DNA of 64,000 nucleotides from Tabrizicola flagellatus (lineage in GTDB: Bacteria > Pseudomonadota > Alphaproteobacteria > Rhodobacterales > Rhodobacteraceae), in the NCBI RefSeq assembly GCF_008271465.1, contig NZ_VMDU01000015.1, positions 1 to 64,000 of the forward strand, read 5' to 3'. This document shows, one piece after another, positions 25,466 through 35,698 of the stretch (the stretch's first letter is position 1; each line of letters starts with the position of its first letter). The notes under the pieces were generated by a model. That model saw only the letters and a list, made by a program, of their open reading frames with translations. It searched no databases and was not told where the DNA came from. A program made the translations under genes and the position numbers.

Positions 25466-27526
25466 CTATTCGTTCAGGTCCTTCAGCAGCCGGCCATGCT
25501 TGCGCACCTCGGCCAGAACCGCGCCGAAGGTGTCCAGCCCCCGGCCCGCCAGCATCGGCATCAGCTTCAGGAAGGCATCCGCCGTCGCCAGCGTGTCGCC
25601 CAGCGCGGTGTGGCGGTCCTCCTCGGGGATGGTGATGCCCAGCCGGTGCGACAGCGCGTCGAGGCTGTGGACCTCGTGCTGGCCATAGACCACCGCCGAC
25701 AGCAGCACCGTGTCCAGCACCGGCATGTCGAAGCGAAGCCCCAGCTTCCCCTCGACCCGGCGCAGGAACTCCATGTCGAAGGGCGCGTTGTGGGCGATCA
25801 GCACGGCGCCTTCCGCGAACTTGTGGAAGCGGGCCACCACGTCCTCCACCCCCGGCGCATCGGCCACCATCGCGTCGGTGATGCCGTGCACCTCGGTCGA
25901 GACGGCGGGGATCGGACGGCCGGGGTTCACCAGGGTGTCGAAGACCTCGCCCTCGACCCGACGGCCGTTCACGATCCGCACGGCGGCCAGTTGCACGATC
26001 TCGTCGCCCTGCCGGGGGTTCAGGCCCGTCGTCTCGCTGTCGAAGACGACATAGGTCAGCTTGTCCAGCCGCGCATCGGCCAGCCGGTCGGTGCGGGCGG
26101 GCGACAGCAGGTCGAAGTCATAGACCACCTTGCGCGCCACCGGTTTCGGACGCGCCACCGCACGGCGGGCCTGGCGGATCGGCAGGCAAAGGGCGGCGCG
26201 GCCGTCCGGCTGGACTTCAGGCCAGATCTCGGTCGCATGGGCGGCGAGGACACTGCGCGCGGGGCGGTCGCTGTCCTCGGACAAGGGCAGGGCCAGCCAG
26301 CGGTCCAGCTCGCCCACTCCGACGCGCGGGCCGGTCCAGGACAGGCGGATCGCGGCGCCGGTGTCCTCTTCCTCGATGGCCAGATGCAGCGCCGCGCGGT
26401 CGGTCAACTGCCGCGCGAGATGGTCCAGCAGCGTCAGCACCTCATAGCCGTTGCAGCGCAGGATCAGGTCGGCGGTCTCGGTCGTGACGGCGATCCCCTG
26501 CGCCTGAAGCCGCGCCGCAAGCCCCTGCGCCAGGTCGAAGGCGCGGGTCTGCGGCAGGGCGCCAGCTTCGGACAGGGCCTCGTCCCGCGCGGCGCCAAAG
26601 CGGGTGACGGCCTGGCTCAGCCGCGTGACCTCGTTCTTGAGCGCGGCTTGCATCGGCGCGGGCAGCGCGTCCTCGGGCATGACGCCGACCAGCGTGGCCA
26701 GCGCCGCCGCCGGCCGACGCAGGCTGTCGAGCGCGCCCTCCAGCATCACCTCGCGCCGCGCCTCGGCGGCCATTTCGCCGGTGATGTCGCGCAGCGTCAG
26801 GACATAGCCCTGCGCGCCGCCATCGCCCAGCAGCCGCATCCGCGCGGCCAGCACGCGGGCGCCGGTCGTGGTGGTGCACAGCAGGTCCGACACCGCGTCC
26901 GGATCGCCCGTCGCGGCCAGCCGTTCATGGGCAAGCTTCAGCGGTGCGGCATGCAGATAGTCGAAGAGCTTGCGGTCAAGCCCCGCCTCCAGCCCCCGAT
27001 TGGTGCCCAGGATGTCGGCGGCAGGCCCGTTGTAGAACACGAGCGCATGATCGGCCGAACAGAGGATCACCCCCACCGGCACGTCCGACAACAGCGCCTC
27101 GAGCCGCGCCTTTTCCGACCCCAGCCGCAGGGTCTCGCGCGCCACCGCCTCGGCCAGGGCGCTGCGGGTCTCGGCCAGGCTTTGCGCCGCGGCCTGCGCG
27201 GCGGGAGCAAGATCGCCCAGATAACGGGCGATGGCCGCGTCCATCTCGGCGGTGACATCGGAATGGGCCCGGGCGCGCAGGACGCCGGCGAGGGTCTCGA
27301 TGGGTTTGGCGACGTTCAGGTCGAAGAGATACCAGACCCCGGCGATCAGCCCCAGGGCGGCAAAGCCGGCCAGCACCCCGGCCTGGACGAAGCCTTGCAG
27401 CGCCGCAGGCTCGCCAAGGCGACTGTAGCCGAGCCACAGGCCAAGCACCGTCGCGGCGACGATGGCGGCGGCGAGACCGGCGAAGATCAGGAAGATGCGC
27501 AGCCGGAGCGAGAGGCGGGTCAGCAT
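25466..27526 (-). CDS. Membrane PAS / degenerate histidine-kinase-like protein fused to DnaQ 3'-5' exonuclease
   Basis: 686 aa. Two membrane helices (about 10-32 and 45-68), a HAMP-like juxtamembrane region to about 130, and a PAS-like domain at 145-255. A helical DHp-like segment at 260-310 and a weak ATPase-like region at 330-455 follow. The C-terminus is a complete DEDDh exonuclease: D496 and E498 in VFDSETTG, HNAPFD at 579-584, HTALGD at 639-644. No phospho-accepting His is seen in the DHp position (DSLRRPAAAL), so kinase activity is doubtful. The exonuclease resembles the epsilon proofreading subunit of DNA polymerase III, but the fusion is not the replicative DnaQ. Last gene of the acsA-to-exonuclease run, directly after a response regulator. 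Confidence 0.88.
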   Translation of the reverse strand: MLTRLSLRLRIFLIFAGLAAAIVAATVLGLWLGYSRLGEPAALQGFVQAGVLAGFAALGLIAGVWYLFDLNVAKPIETLAGVLRARAHSDVTAEMDAAIARYLGDLAPAAQAAAQSLAETRSALAEAVARETLRLGSEKARLEALLSDVPVGVILCSADHALVFYNGPAADILGTNRGLEAGLDRKLFDYLHAAPLKLAHERLAATGDPDAVSDLLCTTTTGARVLAARMRLLGDGGAQGYVLTLRDITGEMAAEARREVMLEGALDSLRRPAAALATLVGVMPEDALPAPMQAALKNEVTRLSQAVTRFGAARDEALSEAGALPQTRAFDLAQGLAARLQAQGIAVTTETADLILRCNGYEVLTLLDHLARQLTDRAALHLAIEEEDTGAAIRLSWTGPRVGVGELDRWLALPLSEDSDRPARSVLAAHATEIWPEVQPDGRAALCLPIRQARRAVARPKPVARKVVYDFDLLSPARTDRLADARLDKLTYVVFDSETTGLNPRQGDEIVQLAAVRIVNGRRVEGEVFDTLVNPGRPIPAVSTEVHGITDAMVADAPGVEDVVARFHKFAEGAVLIAHNAPFDMEFLRRVEGKLGLRFDMPVLDTVLLSAVVYGQHEVHSLDALSHRLGITIPEEDRHTALGDTLATADAFLKLMPMLAGRGLDTFGAVLAEVRKHGRLLKDLNE

Positions 27527-27568
27527 GTCCTGTCCCCCTCTCCCGGGCACCACGCCGGCAAGCAGGCG

Positions 27569-27608
27569 CCTCCCCTCCCCCGCGTGGGGAGGGGAGGGGG
27601 GTGGGGGG
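27569..27608. repeat. GC hairpin overlapping a G-quadruplex-prone tract
   Basis: CTCCCCTCCCC (27570-27580) and GGGGAGGGGAG (27586-27596) form an 11-bp stem. The plus strand continues as four G-runs of 4, 4, 6 and 6 separated by single bases, ending at 27608. It sits in the 183-nt gap between the response regulator and the exonuclease gene, in the untranslated leader of the latter. It may affect transcription there (inference). Confidence 0.6.
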
Positions 27609-27709
27609 CTGCGGGGCCAGGCAGCGCGCCCACCCTCCCTCTTCCTCCCCCGCAAGCGGCGGTGGAAAGCGCCGCAAGGCTGAAGGTGGCGCCGCGGCTG
27701 GTCATGGCC

Positions 27710-28090
27710 TCAGCCCGCCCCGGCCAGAAGCCGCCGCACCTCGTCCCTCAGGTCCTTCAACTCGAAGGGCTTGGAGATGAACCCGTCGGCCCCGAGCGCG
27801 AGGCCCTTCCGCCGCTCGATGGCCGAGCCGCGCGCGGTCATCATCAGGACCTTCACATCCGCCAGGCTGGGATCGGTGCGGATGCCTTCGCAGATCTCGT
27901 AGCCCGAAACCTCGGGCAGCATCACGTCCAGAAGCACCAGGTCGGGGTGCGTGTCGCGGATGCGCGGCAACGCGTCGGCGCCCGAGGATACCCGATCGTG
28001 CTCATAGCCCTCCCGCGTCATGAGGTAGTCCAGCGCGACGGCGATGTTGTCCTCATCCTCGACCACAAGGATGCGCGGCTTCCGATCCAT
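27710..28090 (-). CDS. Single-domain response regulator
   Basis: 126 aa, receiver domain only. Acidic pocket E11/D12, phospho-acceptor D55 (LVLLDVMLPE), T85 and K107 (FISKPFE) are all present, so it should be phosphorylatable. No output domain. It starts 3 nt after the preceding small gene and precedes the sensor-like exonuclease fusion. It may pair with that protein, or act as the CrbR-like output of an acetate-sensing circuit, but it lacks a DNA-binding part. Confidence 0.92.
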   Translation of the reverse strand: MDRKPRILVVEDEDNIAVALDYLMTREGYEHDRVSSGADALPRIRDTHPDLVLLDVMLPEVSGYEICEGIRTDPSLADVKVLMMTARGSAIERRKGLALGADGFISKPFELKDLRDEVRRLLAGAG

Positions 28091-28093
28091 GCC

Positions 28094-28612
28094 TTACCCC
28101 TCCCTGCACGCGGCGGCCTGCAAAAGGTCGCCCGCGGGGGCCGGCTGCCAGTCGGCCCCCGTCAACTCTCCCGTCTCGGAAATCTTCACGCCCTCGACGA
28201 CCGGCACCTGCCGCCCGCCCGCGCAATCGACCGCGATCAGCCCGTCCTCCACCGGCCGCCAGCGGGCGAATTTCAGGACCGGGACCATGCGCAAGCTGCC
28301 GACCTGCGGATGGATCATCCGCTTGCGCTGGTCGATGGCCCAGAACCGCATCTTGATCGGCTTCAGGTAGGTCCAGGGCCGCAGCGGCATCGCCTCTTCC
28401 TCGACATGAACCACCTCGATCCCCGGCGGCAGCTCGGCCACGACGCGGTCATACCAGGTGTATTCCAGGACCAGGGTCGCACCGATCAGGCCGACGGCGG
28501 CCGAGAACGGCACGAACCAGCGCGGCAGGCCGGGCCGCCAGCGCCGCAATGCCCAGGCCAGAAGGCCCAGCGTGGCGGCAGCAAGGATCGCGCCGATCAG
28601 TTCCAGGGCCAT
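28094..28612 (-). CDS. Hypothetical membrane-anchored protein in the acetate operon
   Basis: 172 aa. Two N-terminal hydrophobic helices (LIGAILAAATLGLLAWAL and WFVPFSAAVGLIGATLVLEY) followed by a soluble domain of about 110 residues with no recognised motif (YDRVVAELPPGIEVVHVEEE...). Start at ATG 28612, 4 nt after the stop of the cNMP/CBS gene, and its stop is 3 nt before the response regulator start. Function unknown; co-expression with its neighbours is clear from spacing. Confidence 0.78.
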   Translation of the reverse strand: MALELIGAILAAATLGLLAWALRRWRPGLPRWFVPFSAAVGLIGATLVLEYTWYDRVVAELPPGIEVVHVEEEAMPLRPWTYLKPIKMRFWAIDQRKRMIHPQVGSLRMVPVLKFARWRPVEDGLIAVDCAGGRQVPVVEGVKISETGELTGADWQPAPAGDLLQAAACREG

Positions 28613-28616
28613 CGCG

Positions 28617-30440
28617 TCAACTCCGTGCGCCGCGGGCCTGGCCCACGGCGGATTGCATGGTGCGCACGACGACGAAGGCGTCGCGCAGGTGGCTGCGTTC
28701 GAAATCCGACAGCTCCGAGGGCGCGATGAAATTGTCCGGCTTCTCACCCGCCTTCACGCGCCGCGCCTGGTGTTCCAGCCGGGTCTGCGCGATCAGGTCG
28801 TAGGCCTCGATCAGGTCGCGCCCGCCGCTGTCCGAGATCACCCCGGCCTCCACCGCCGCCTCCAGCCGGGCGCGGGTGTTCACCACGCCCTGCTGCCCGA
28901 TCAGCGAATAGACCCGGCCCAGATCGACCACCGGCACCACCCCGTTGTGCTTGAGGTCGATGTGGTTCTTGTATTCGCCCGACCGGATGGTGGCGAAGCC
29001 GCGCAACAGGCCCAGCGGCGGGTTGTGCTTCAGGCTGTTGGAAATCATGTGCGCCACGAAGATCGAATTCTTCGCGGCCATTTCCAGCACCTCGGCCTGC
29101 AACTCGGTGTATAGGCTTGCCGTCCCGCCGATGGGGCGCAGGTCGAACATGACCGAGGCCAGCATCTGCGCCATGGGATCGGGCGTCGTTACCCACTTGC
29201 GGAAATATCCGCGCCAGACAGACATCCGCTGGCACCATTGCGGGTTGGTGGCCATCATGTCGCCGGGGCAATAGACATAGCCGCAGGCGTTCAGCCCGTC
29301 GCTAACGATCTTCGCCAGCCGCGCGAAATAGCCCAGGTCGGCCTCGGTCGCGGCGTCGTCGATCATCAGGCAGTTGTCCTGATCGCTGACGCCCGTCTGC
29401 TCCTGCCGCCCCTGGCTGCCGCAGGCGAGCCACAGGTAGGGCACCGGAGCCGGGCCCAGCTCGGCCTCGGCCATGGCCAGAAGCCGCCGCGTCACCGTGT
29501 CGGCGATATCGGTGATGAGCCGCGTCACCACCTCGTGCGCGCTGCCCCCACCCACCAGCTGAACCAGAAGCCGCGGGATGCGCGCGGTGGTCTCGGCCAG
29601 TTCGGCGACCGTCTGCGCCGTCGCCGCATCGCGCACCAGAAGCGCCGAACTGACGGCCTGAAAGCGCACCAGGTCGGTCTGGGTGATCATCCCGACCAGG
29701 CGGCCGTCGTCCACCACCGGCAGGTGGCCGATCCGGTGCTCCAGCATCCGGTTCAGCACGTCCGACCCCAGGCTGTCCGGCGTCAGCACCATCGGGTCGC
29801 GCGCCATCACGGCGCTGACGGGCGTTGCGGGGTCGAGGCCCTCGGCCAGGACCTTGTTCACGAAATCCCGCGCGGTGACGATGCCCACCAGCCGCTCGCC
29901 CTCGGTGATCGCAAGGCAGGAGATATGCGCCCCGCGCATCGTCTCGGCGGCCTGGCGAATCGAGGTTCCGGGGCCGACCGCGATCGGCGCGCGCGCGATC
30001 AGGTCGCCGACCTTGCGGGTCGAGATGTCGGCCTCGCGCGCCTCATGCGGGCGGCCGCGGTGGAAGAACCGCTCGAAGGCCGGATAGGTCGCGATCAGGC
30101 GGCGGAACTCGGCCTCGGGCAGCATGAGGATCTCTGCGCCCTCGCTGGCCCGCGCCGTCGTCACCGCGATGCCGTCGCGCATCAGCCCGCGTTCGCCGAA
30201 ACTGTTGCGAGGTCCGAGAAGCGAGACGAGACCGCCCGAAGGCTCCAGCACCTCGACCGAGCCTTCGAGGATCAGGAAGATCCCGGTCATCGGCTCGCCC
30301 GCGGCATAGATCACCGCGCCGTCGTCGTAATGCCTGCGGCTGAAAGAGGCGGCGACCCGCGCCATCTCGTCCCGCGGCAGGCTGTCATAGGGGTGCACCG
30401 TCTCCAGGAAGGCCAGAAGCGGGGTGCTGTCCTGATCCAT
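28617..30440 (-). CDS. cNMP-binding / tandem CBS / DUF294 nucleotidyltransferase-like signalling protein
   Basis: 607 aa. An N-terminal cyclic-nucleotide-binding-like domain (residues about 10-125, GIFLILEGSVEVLEPSGG, NSFGERGLM) is followed by two CBS motifs at about 150-275 (HISCLAITEGERLVGIVTARDF and IGHLPVVDDGRLVGMITQTDL). A DUF294 putative nucleotidyltransferase domain with GSQGRQEQTGVSDQDN near 340-355 and a C-terminal DUF294_C domain complete it. It resembles GlnD-like signal transducers. Encoded directly after the symporter; such genes frequently accompany VC2705-type acetate symporters (family knowledge). Probably senses nucleotides and modulates transport or the downstream regulators. 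Confidence 0.92.
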   Translation of the reverse strand: MDQDSTPLLAFLETVHPYDSLPRDEMARVAASFSRRHYDDGAVIYAAGEPMTGIFLILEGSVEVLEPSGGLVSLLGPRNSFGERGLMRDGIAVTTARASEGAEILMLPEAEFRRLIATYPAFERFFHRGRPHEAREADISTRKVGDLIARAPIAVGPGTSIRQAAETMRGAHISCLAITEGERLVGIVTARDFVNKVLAEGLDPATPVSAVMARDPMVLTPDSLGSDVLNRMLEHRIGHLPVVDDGRLVGMITQTDLVRFQAVSSALLVRDAATAQTVAELAETTARIPRLLVQLVGGGSAHEVVTRLITDIADTVTRRLLAMAEAELGPAPVPYLWLACGSQGRQEQTGVSDQDNCLMIDDAATEADLGYFARLAKIVSDGLNACGYVYCPGDMMATNPQWCQRMSVWRGYFRKWVTTPDPMAQMLASVMFDLRPIGGTASLYTELQAEVLEMAAKNSIFVAHMISNSLKHNPPLGLLRGFATIRSGEYKNHIDLKHNGVVPVVDLGRVYSLIGQQGVVNTRARLEAAVEAGVISDSGGRDLIEAYDLIAQTRLEHQARRVKAGEKPDNFIAPSELSDFERSHLRDAFVVVRTMQSAVGQARGARS

Positions 30441-30496
30441 GATCCTGTTCCGGCAAAGGGTGGGCGCCCCCGGGTCTCCCCGGAGGCGCAGAGGGC

Positions 30497-32452
30497 TTAG
30501 TGGGCCACGGCCTTGCCGGCACCTTTCGGCACGCGGATCGATTCCACCAGGTCCACCACATGCTGCGGCGGGGCCTTGGTGGCCATCGAGACCACATAGG
30601 CGACGACGAAGTTCACCACGGCGCCGATCGTGCCGATCGACAGCGGCGAGATGCCGAAGAAGTGCTGGTCGGGCGTGTTCGGATACACGTTCGTGCCGGG
30701 GATGAAGAACCAGCCCAGGTAGAGGAAGATGTAGACCGAGGTGAAGACCAGACCGGCCAGCATGCCCAGGACGGCCCCGGCGGTGTTGATGCGCTTGGAG
30801 AAGATGCCCATCATCAGTGCCGGGAAGATCGTCGCGGCGGCCAGACCGAAGGCCAGCGCCACCACCTGCGCGGCAAAGCCGGGCGGGTTGAGGCCAAGCC
30901 AGGTGGCCAGGGCGATCGCGAAGGCCATCGAGATCCGGGCGGCCAGAAGTTCGCCCTTCTCGCTGATGTTCGGCGTAAGCGCGCCTTTCATCAGGTCGTG
31001 GCTGACCGCCGAAGAAATGGCGAGCAGCAGGCCCGCAGCGGTGGACAGCGCGGCCGCAAGACCACCCGCGGCGACCAGCGCCACGACCCAGCCCGGCAGG
31101 GCCGCGATTTCCGGGTTCGCGAGCACCATGATGTCGTTGTCGACCTTGGTGACCTCGTTCCCGACAAAGCCCAGTTCGGCCAGGGTCTTGTCGCCCAGCT
31201 TCGCTTCGGCCAGGGCGGCATCGCGCGCAGCGGTGGCTTCGGCAACGGCGGCCTCCAGCGGCGCCTTGTCGGCATCCGCGGCGGCATCCGCCAGGGCCTT
31301 GTTGGCATCGGCCAGCTTCTTGTTGGCGTCGGCCAAGGCCTTCGGCTCGTTGAAGTACTGGATCAGCCCGTCGCCGTTCTTGTCGCTGAACTCCAGAAGA
31401 CCCGTGGCCTTCCAGGTGTTGATCCAGCTCAGTTCCGGCTTGCTGTCGATGTCGGCCAGCGACAGGGCCGGGGCCGAAAGCGCCGAACCTTCCTTGGCGC
31501 CGGGCCAGAAGGTGGTGGTCAGGTTCAGACGGGCCATCGCGCCGACCGCCGGGGCGACCGTATAGAGAAGCGCGATGAACACCAGCGCCCAGCCGGCAGA
31601 CGACCGCGCGTCAGCCACTTTCGGCACGGTGAAGAAGCGGATGATGACGTGCGGCAGACCCGCGGTGCCGATCATCAGGGCCATGGTGAAGAGGAACATG
31701 TTGAACATGTTCGTCGTGTCGGCGGTATAGGCGGTGAAGCCCAGTTCCGTCACGACCTGGTCCAGCTTGGCCAGCATCGAGATCTCGCCACCCTGAGGCG
31801 CGTAGGACCCGATCAGGCCGAGCTGCGGCAGGAAGTTGCCGGTCAGCGACAGCGAGATGAAGATCGCCGGAATGGTGTAGGCGATGATCAGCACGATGTA
31901 CTGGGCGACCTGGGTATAGGTGATCCCCTTCATGCCGCCAAGCACGGCGTAGGCGAACACCACGGCGGCCCCGATATAGAGGCCGGTGTCCGTCGAGACT
32001 TCCAGGAAGCGCGAGAAGGTCACGCCGACGCCGCGCATCTGACCGACCACATAGGTGACCGAGATCACGATGAGGCAGAGCACCGCCACCAGGCGCGCGG
32101 TCTTGGAATAGAACCGGTCGCCGATGAACTCCGGCACGGTGAACTTGCCGAACTTGCGCAGGTAGGGCGCGAGCAACATCGCCAGCAGCACATATCCGCC
32201 GGTCCAGCCCATCAGGAAGGCCGACTGCGTGTAGCCGCCGACCGGAGCGAGGGCGATGATCCCCGCCATCGAGATGAACGAGGCCGCCGACATCCAGTCC
32301 GCGCCCGTCGCCATGCCGTTCATGATCGGGTTCACACCCTGACCGGCCGCATAGAATTCCGCGGTCGAGCCCGCGCGGGCCCAGATCGCGATCCCGATGT
32401 AGATGGCAAAGGTGATGCCAACCACGATCAGGTTGAGGGTAAACTGATCCAT
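30497..32452 (-). CDS. Sodium:solute symporter, VC2705/ActP-like (probable acetate)
   Basis: 651 aa. SSS-family transporter with about 13 membrane helices. Family motifs include FYAAGQGVNPIMNGMATGADWMSAASF and TTFWPGAKEGS. A non-membrane insert of about 120 residues (roughly 320-440) contains an Ala/Asp/Lys-rich coiled-coil-like run (NKKLADANKALADAAADADK), typical of the VC2705 subfamily rather than standard ActP. Start ATG 32452, 12 nt after the small DUF4212 subunit gene. The acsA gene upstream argues for acetate or another short organic acid as substrate. Confidence 0.9.
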   Translation of the reverse strand: MDQFTLNLIVVGITFAIYIGIAIWARAGSTAEFYAAGQGVNPIMNGMATGADWMSAASFISMAGIIALAPVGGYTQSAFLMGWTGGYVLLAMLLAPYLRKFGKFTVPEFIGDRFYSKTARLVAVLCLIVISVTYVVGQMRGVGVTFSRFLEVSTDTGLYIGAAVVFAYAVLGGMKGITYTQVAQYIVLIIAYTIPAIFISLSLTGNFLPQLGLIGSYAPQGGEISMLAKLDQVVTELGFTAYTADTTNMFNMFLFTMALMIGTAGLPHVIIRFFTVPKVADARSSAGWALVFIALLYTVAPAVGAMARLNLTTTFWPGAKEGSALSAPALSLADIDSKPELSWINTWKATGLLEFSDKNGDGLIQYFNEPKALADANKKLADANKALADAAADADKAPLEAAVAEATAARDAALAEAKLGDKTLAELGFVGNEVTKVDNDIMVLANPEIAALPGWVVALVAAGGLAAALSTAAGLLLAISSAVSHDLMKGALTPNISEKGELLAARISMAFAIALATWLGLNPPGFAAQVVALAFGLAAATIFPALMMGIFSKRINTAGAVLGMLAGLVFTSVYIFLYLGWFFIPGTNVYPNTPDQHFFGISPLSIGTIGAVVNFVVAYVVSMATKAPPQHVVDLVESIRVPKGAGKAVAH

Positions 32453-32466
32453 CTGTCCCGTTCCCC

Positions 32467-32724
32467 CTACTCTTCCACGCCGTGTTCGCGATCGACCTTG
32501 TTCATCATCTTCGCATAGATGAAGATCAGCGCGATGAAGACGTAGATCGACCCGTTCTGCGCCATCCAGAAACCGAGGTCGGCGCCGCCGACCATGATGC
32601 CCTTCAGCGCAGGCCGAAGCAGGATGCCAAGCCCGAAGGAGCAGACGAACCAGACCGCCAGAGAAATCAGGATGATCCGGACGTTCGCTGCCCAATAGGC
32701 GTTGGCAGAAGATTTGTCTGCCAT
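32467..32724 (-). CDS. DUF4212 small subunit of the solute symporter
   Basis: 85 aa. Two membrane helices (IILISLAVWFVCSFGLGILL and YVFIALIFIYAKMM) with a conserved GFWMAQNGSIYVF stretch. Members of DUF4212 sit next to SSS symporters and are annotated as putative small subunits. Strong spacing and order support co-translation with the symporter. Complete. Confidence 0.92.
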   Translation of the reverse strand: MADKSSANAYWAANVRIILISLAVWFVCSFGLGILLRPALKGIMVGGADLGFWMAQNGSIYVFIALIFIYAKMMNKVDREHGVEE

Positions 32725-32785
32725 GTGTACTTCTCCCTTGTTTGCTTCCGCACCCCCGGGGGATCCAGGGGGACGGCCCCTCCCG

Positions 32786-33448
32786 TCAGGCTGAGACGCG
32801 CCCCACGATGTCGGCCAGACTGGCGCGGATACCTTCGATGGAGCCCATCGCCGGCACCCGCTCCAGAACGGACAGACCGTCGTAATGCGCGATCAGCGGT
32901 GCCGTCTCGGCGTGGTAGGCGGCAAGCCTCGCCCGCACCGTTTCGGCATTGTCGTCGGCCCGGCGCTTGAACGCCGTGCCGCCGCATTTTTCGCAGGTCC
33001 CCGCCGTGGCGGGCTGCTTGAACTCGTCATGGTAGCCCTCGCCGCAGGTGGCGCAGGTGTAGCGGCCCGAGACGCGGGTTACCATCGCCTCGTCCTCGAC
33101 CTCGAGGCTGATGGCGGCGGTCACCCGCCCCCCCGCCTCGGCCAAAAGCCCGTCCAGCGCCGCGGCCTGCGCCGCGGTGCGGGGAAAGCCGTCGAGGATG
33201 ATGCCCCTTGCCACATCGGGCTGGGCCATGCGGTCGCGCAGGATCGCCAGCACGATGTCGTCGCTGACAAGCTGCCCGGCCTCCATCACCGCCCTGGCCT
33301 TGCGGCCCGCCTCGGTTCCCGCGGCCACTGCGGCGCGCAACAGGTCGCCGGTGGACAGCTGGACCAGACCGAAGTCCTCCTCCAGCATCCGCGCCTGCGT
33401 GCCCTTGCCCGCGCCGGGGGGGCCGAGAAGGATGATGACCGGTCCCAC
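32786..33448 (-). CDS. adk: Adenylate kinase
   Basis: 220 aa. Interconverts AMP, ADP and ATP. P-loop GPPGAGKGTQ at 9-18, LSTGDLLRAA, DGFPRT, and a long LID with a four-cysteine zinc site (CATCGEGYHDE...CEKCGG). GTG start at 33448, 4 nt after the acsA stop. Placement directly after acsA makes sense because acetyl-CoA synthetase produces AMP. A separate housekeeping adk in the ribosomal-protein operon is likely elsewhere, so this may be a dedicated second copy. Confidence 0.94.
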   Translation of the reverse strand: MGPVIILLGPPGAGKGTQARMLEEDFGLVQLSTGDLLRAAVAAGTEAGRKARAVMEAGQLVSDDIVLAILRDRMAQPDVARGIILDGFPRTAAQAAALDGLLAEAGGRVTAAISLEVEDEAMVTRVSGRYTCATCGEGYHDEFKQPATAGTCEKCGGTAFKRRADDNAETVRARLAAYHAETAPLIAHYDGLSVLERVPAMGSIEGIRASLADIVGRVSA

Positions 33449-33452
33449 CGCC

Positions 33453-35411
<1,959 letters not shown>

Positions 35412-35698
35412 TCTCTTCTCCTCCCGAGGGGTTGCGATGATGCCCCTCGACAATATCAGGTACCGGCCAGGAACCCTCTTTCCCAACGTCACTTTAGCAC
35501 TTCGTAAAGTTTTTTGTAACCCGCTATTTTCACGGGATTTTTTTGTCAATTTCTTGACTGAATTGTCGTCAATTCTGAGAATGTGTGAAAATTGTGGCGG
35601 CCAGGCCCTTGTTTTTGTGGGCCGTTACCGCTCACGCTGGCGTGAGCGGCGCGGCTCCGGCGGGACCGGGGCGGCTGCGGAGCCGAGACTGAGGGGGA
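35412..35698. promoter_or_regulatory. AT-rich acsA upstream region
   Basis: 287 nt between acsA and the SulP gene. The half nearest acsA is strikingly AT-rich for this genome (runs such as TTTTTTGT and TTTTTTTGTC around 35505-35545) and probably holds the acsA promoter and activator sites. No consensus could be assigned with confidence. A hairpin lies at the SulP end. Confidence 0.45.
35628..35649. terminator. Hairpin between the SulP gene and acsA
   Basis: CCGCTCACG-CTGG-CGTGAGCGG, a perfect 9-bp stem about 50 nt past the SulP stop. No T-run follows on either strand, so it may be a weak or Rho-assisted terminator that insulates the acsA promoter. Confidence 0.5.

Noticed and set aside
25448-28729. 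Plus-strand open frame of 1093 codons antisense to the exonuclease, response regulator and neighbours
   Set aside because: Arg/Gln/His/Gly-rich shadow frame caused by high GC; the opposite strand encodes clear families throughout.
30500-32518. Plus-strand frame of 672 codons antisense to the symporter
   Set aside because: Composition typical of antisense shadows; the symporter motifs are unambiguous.
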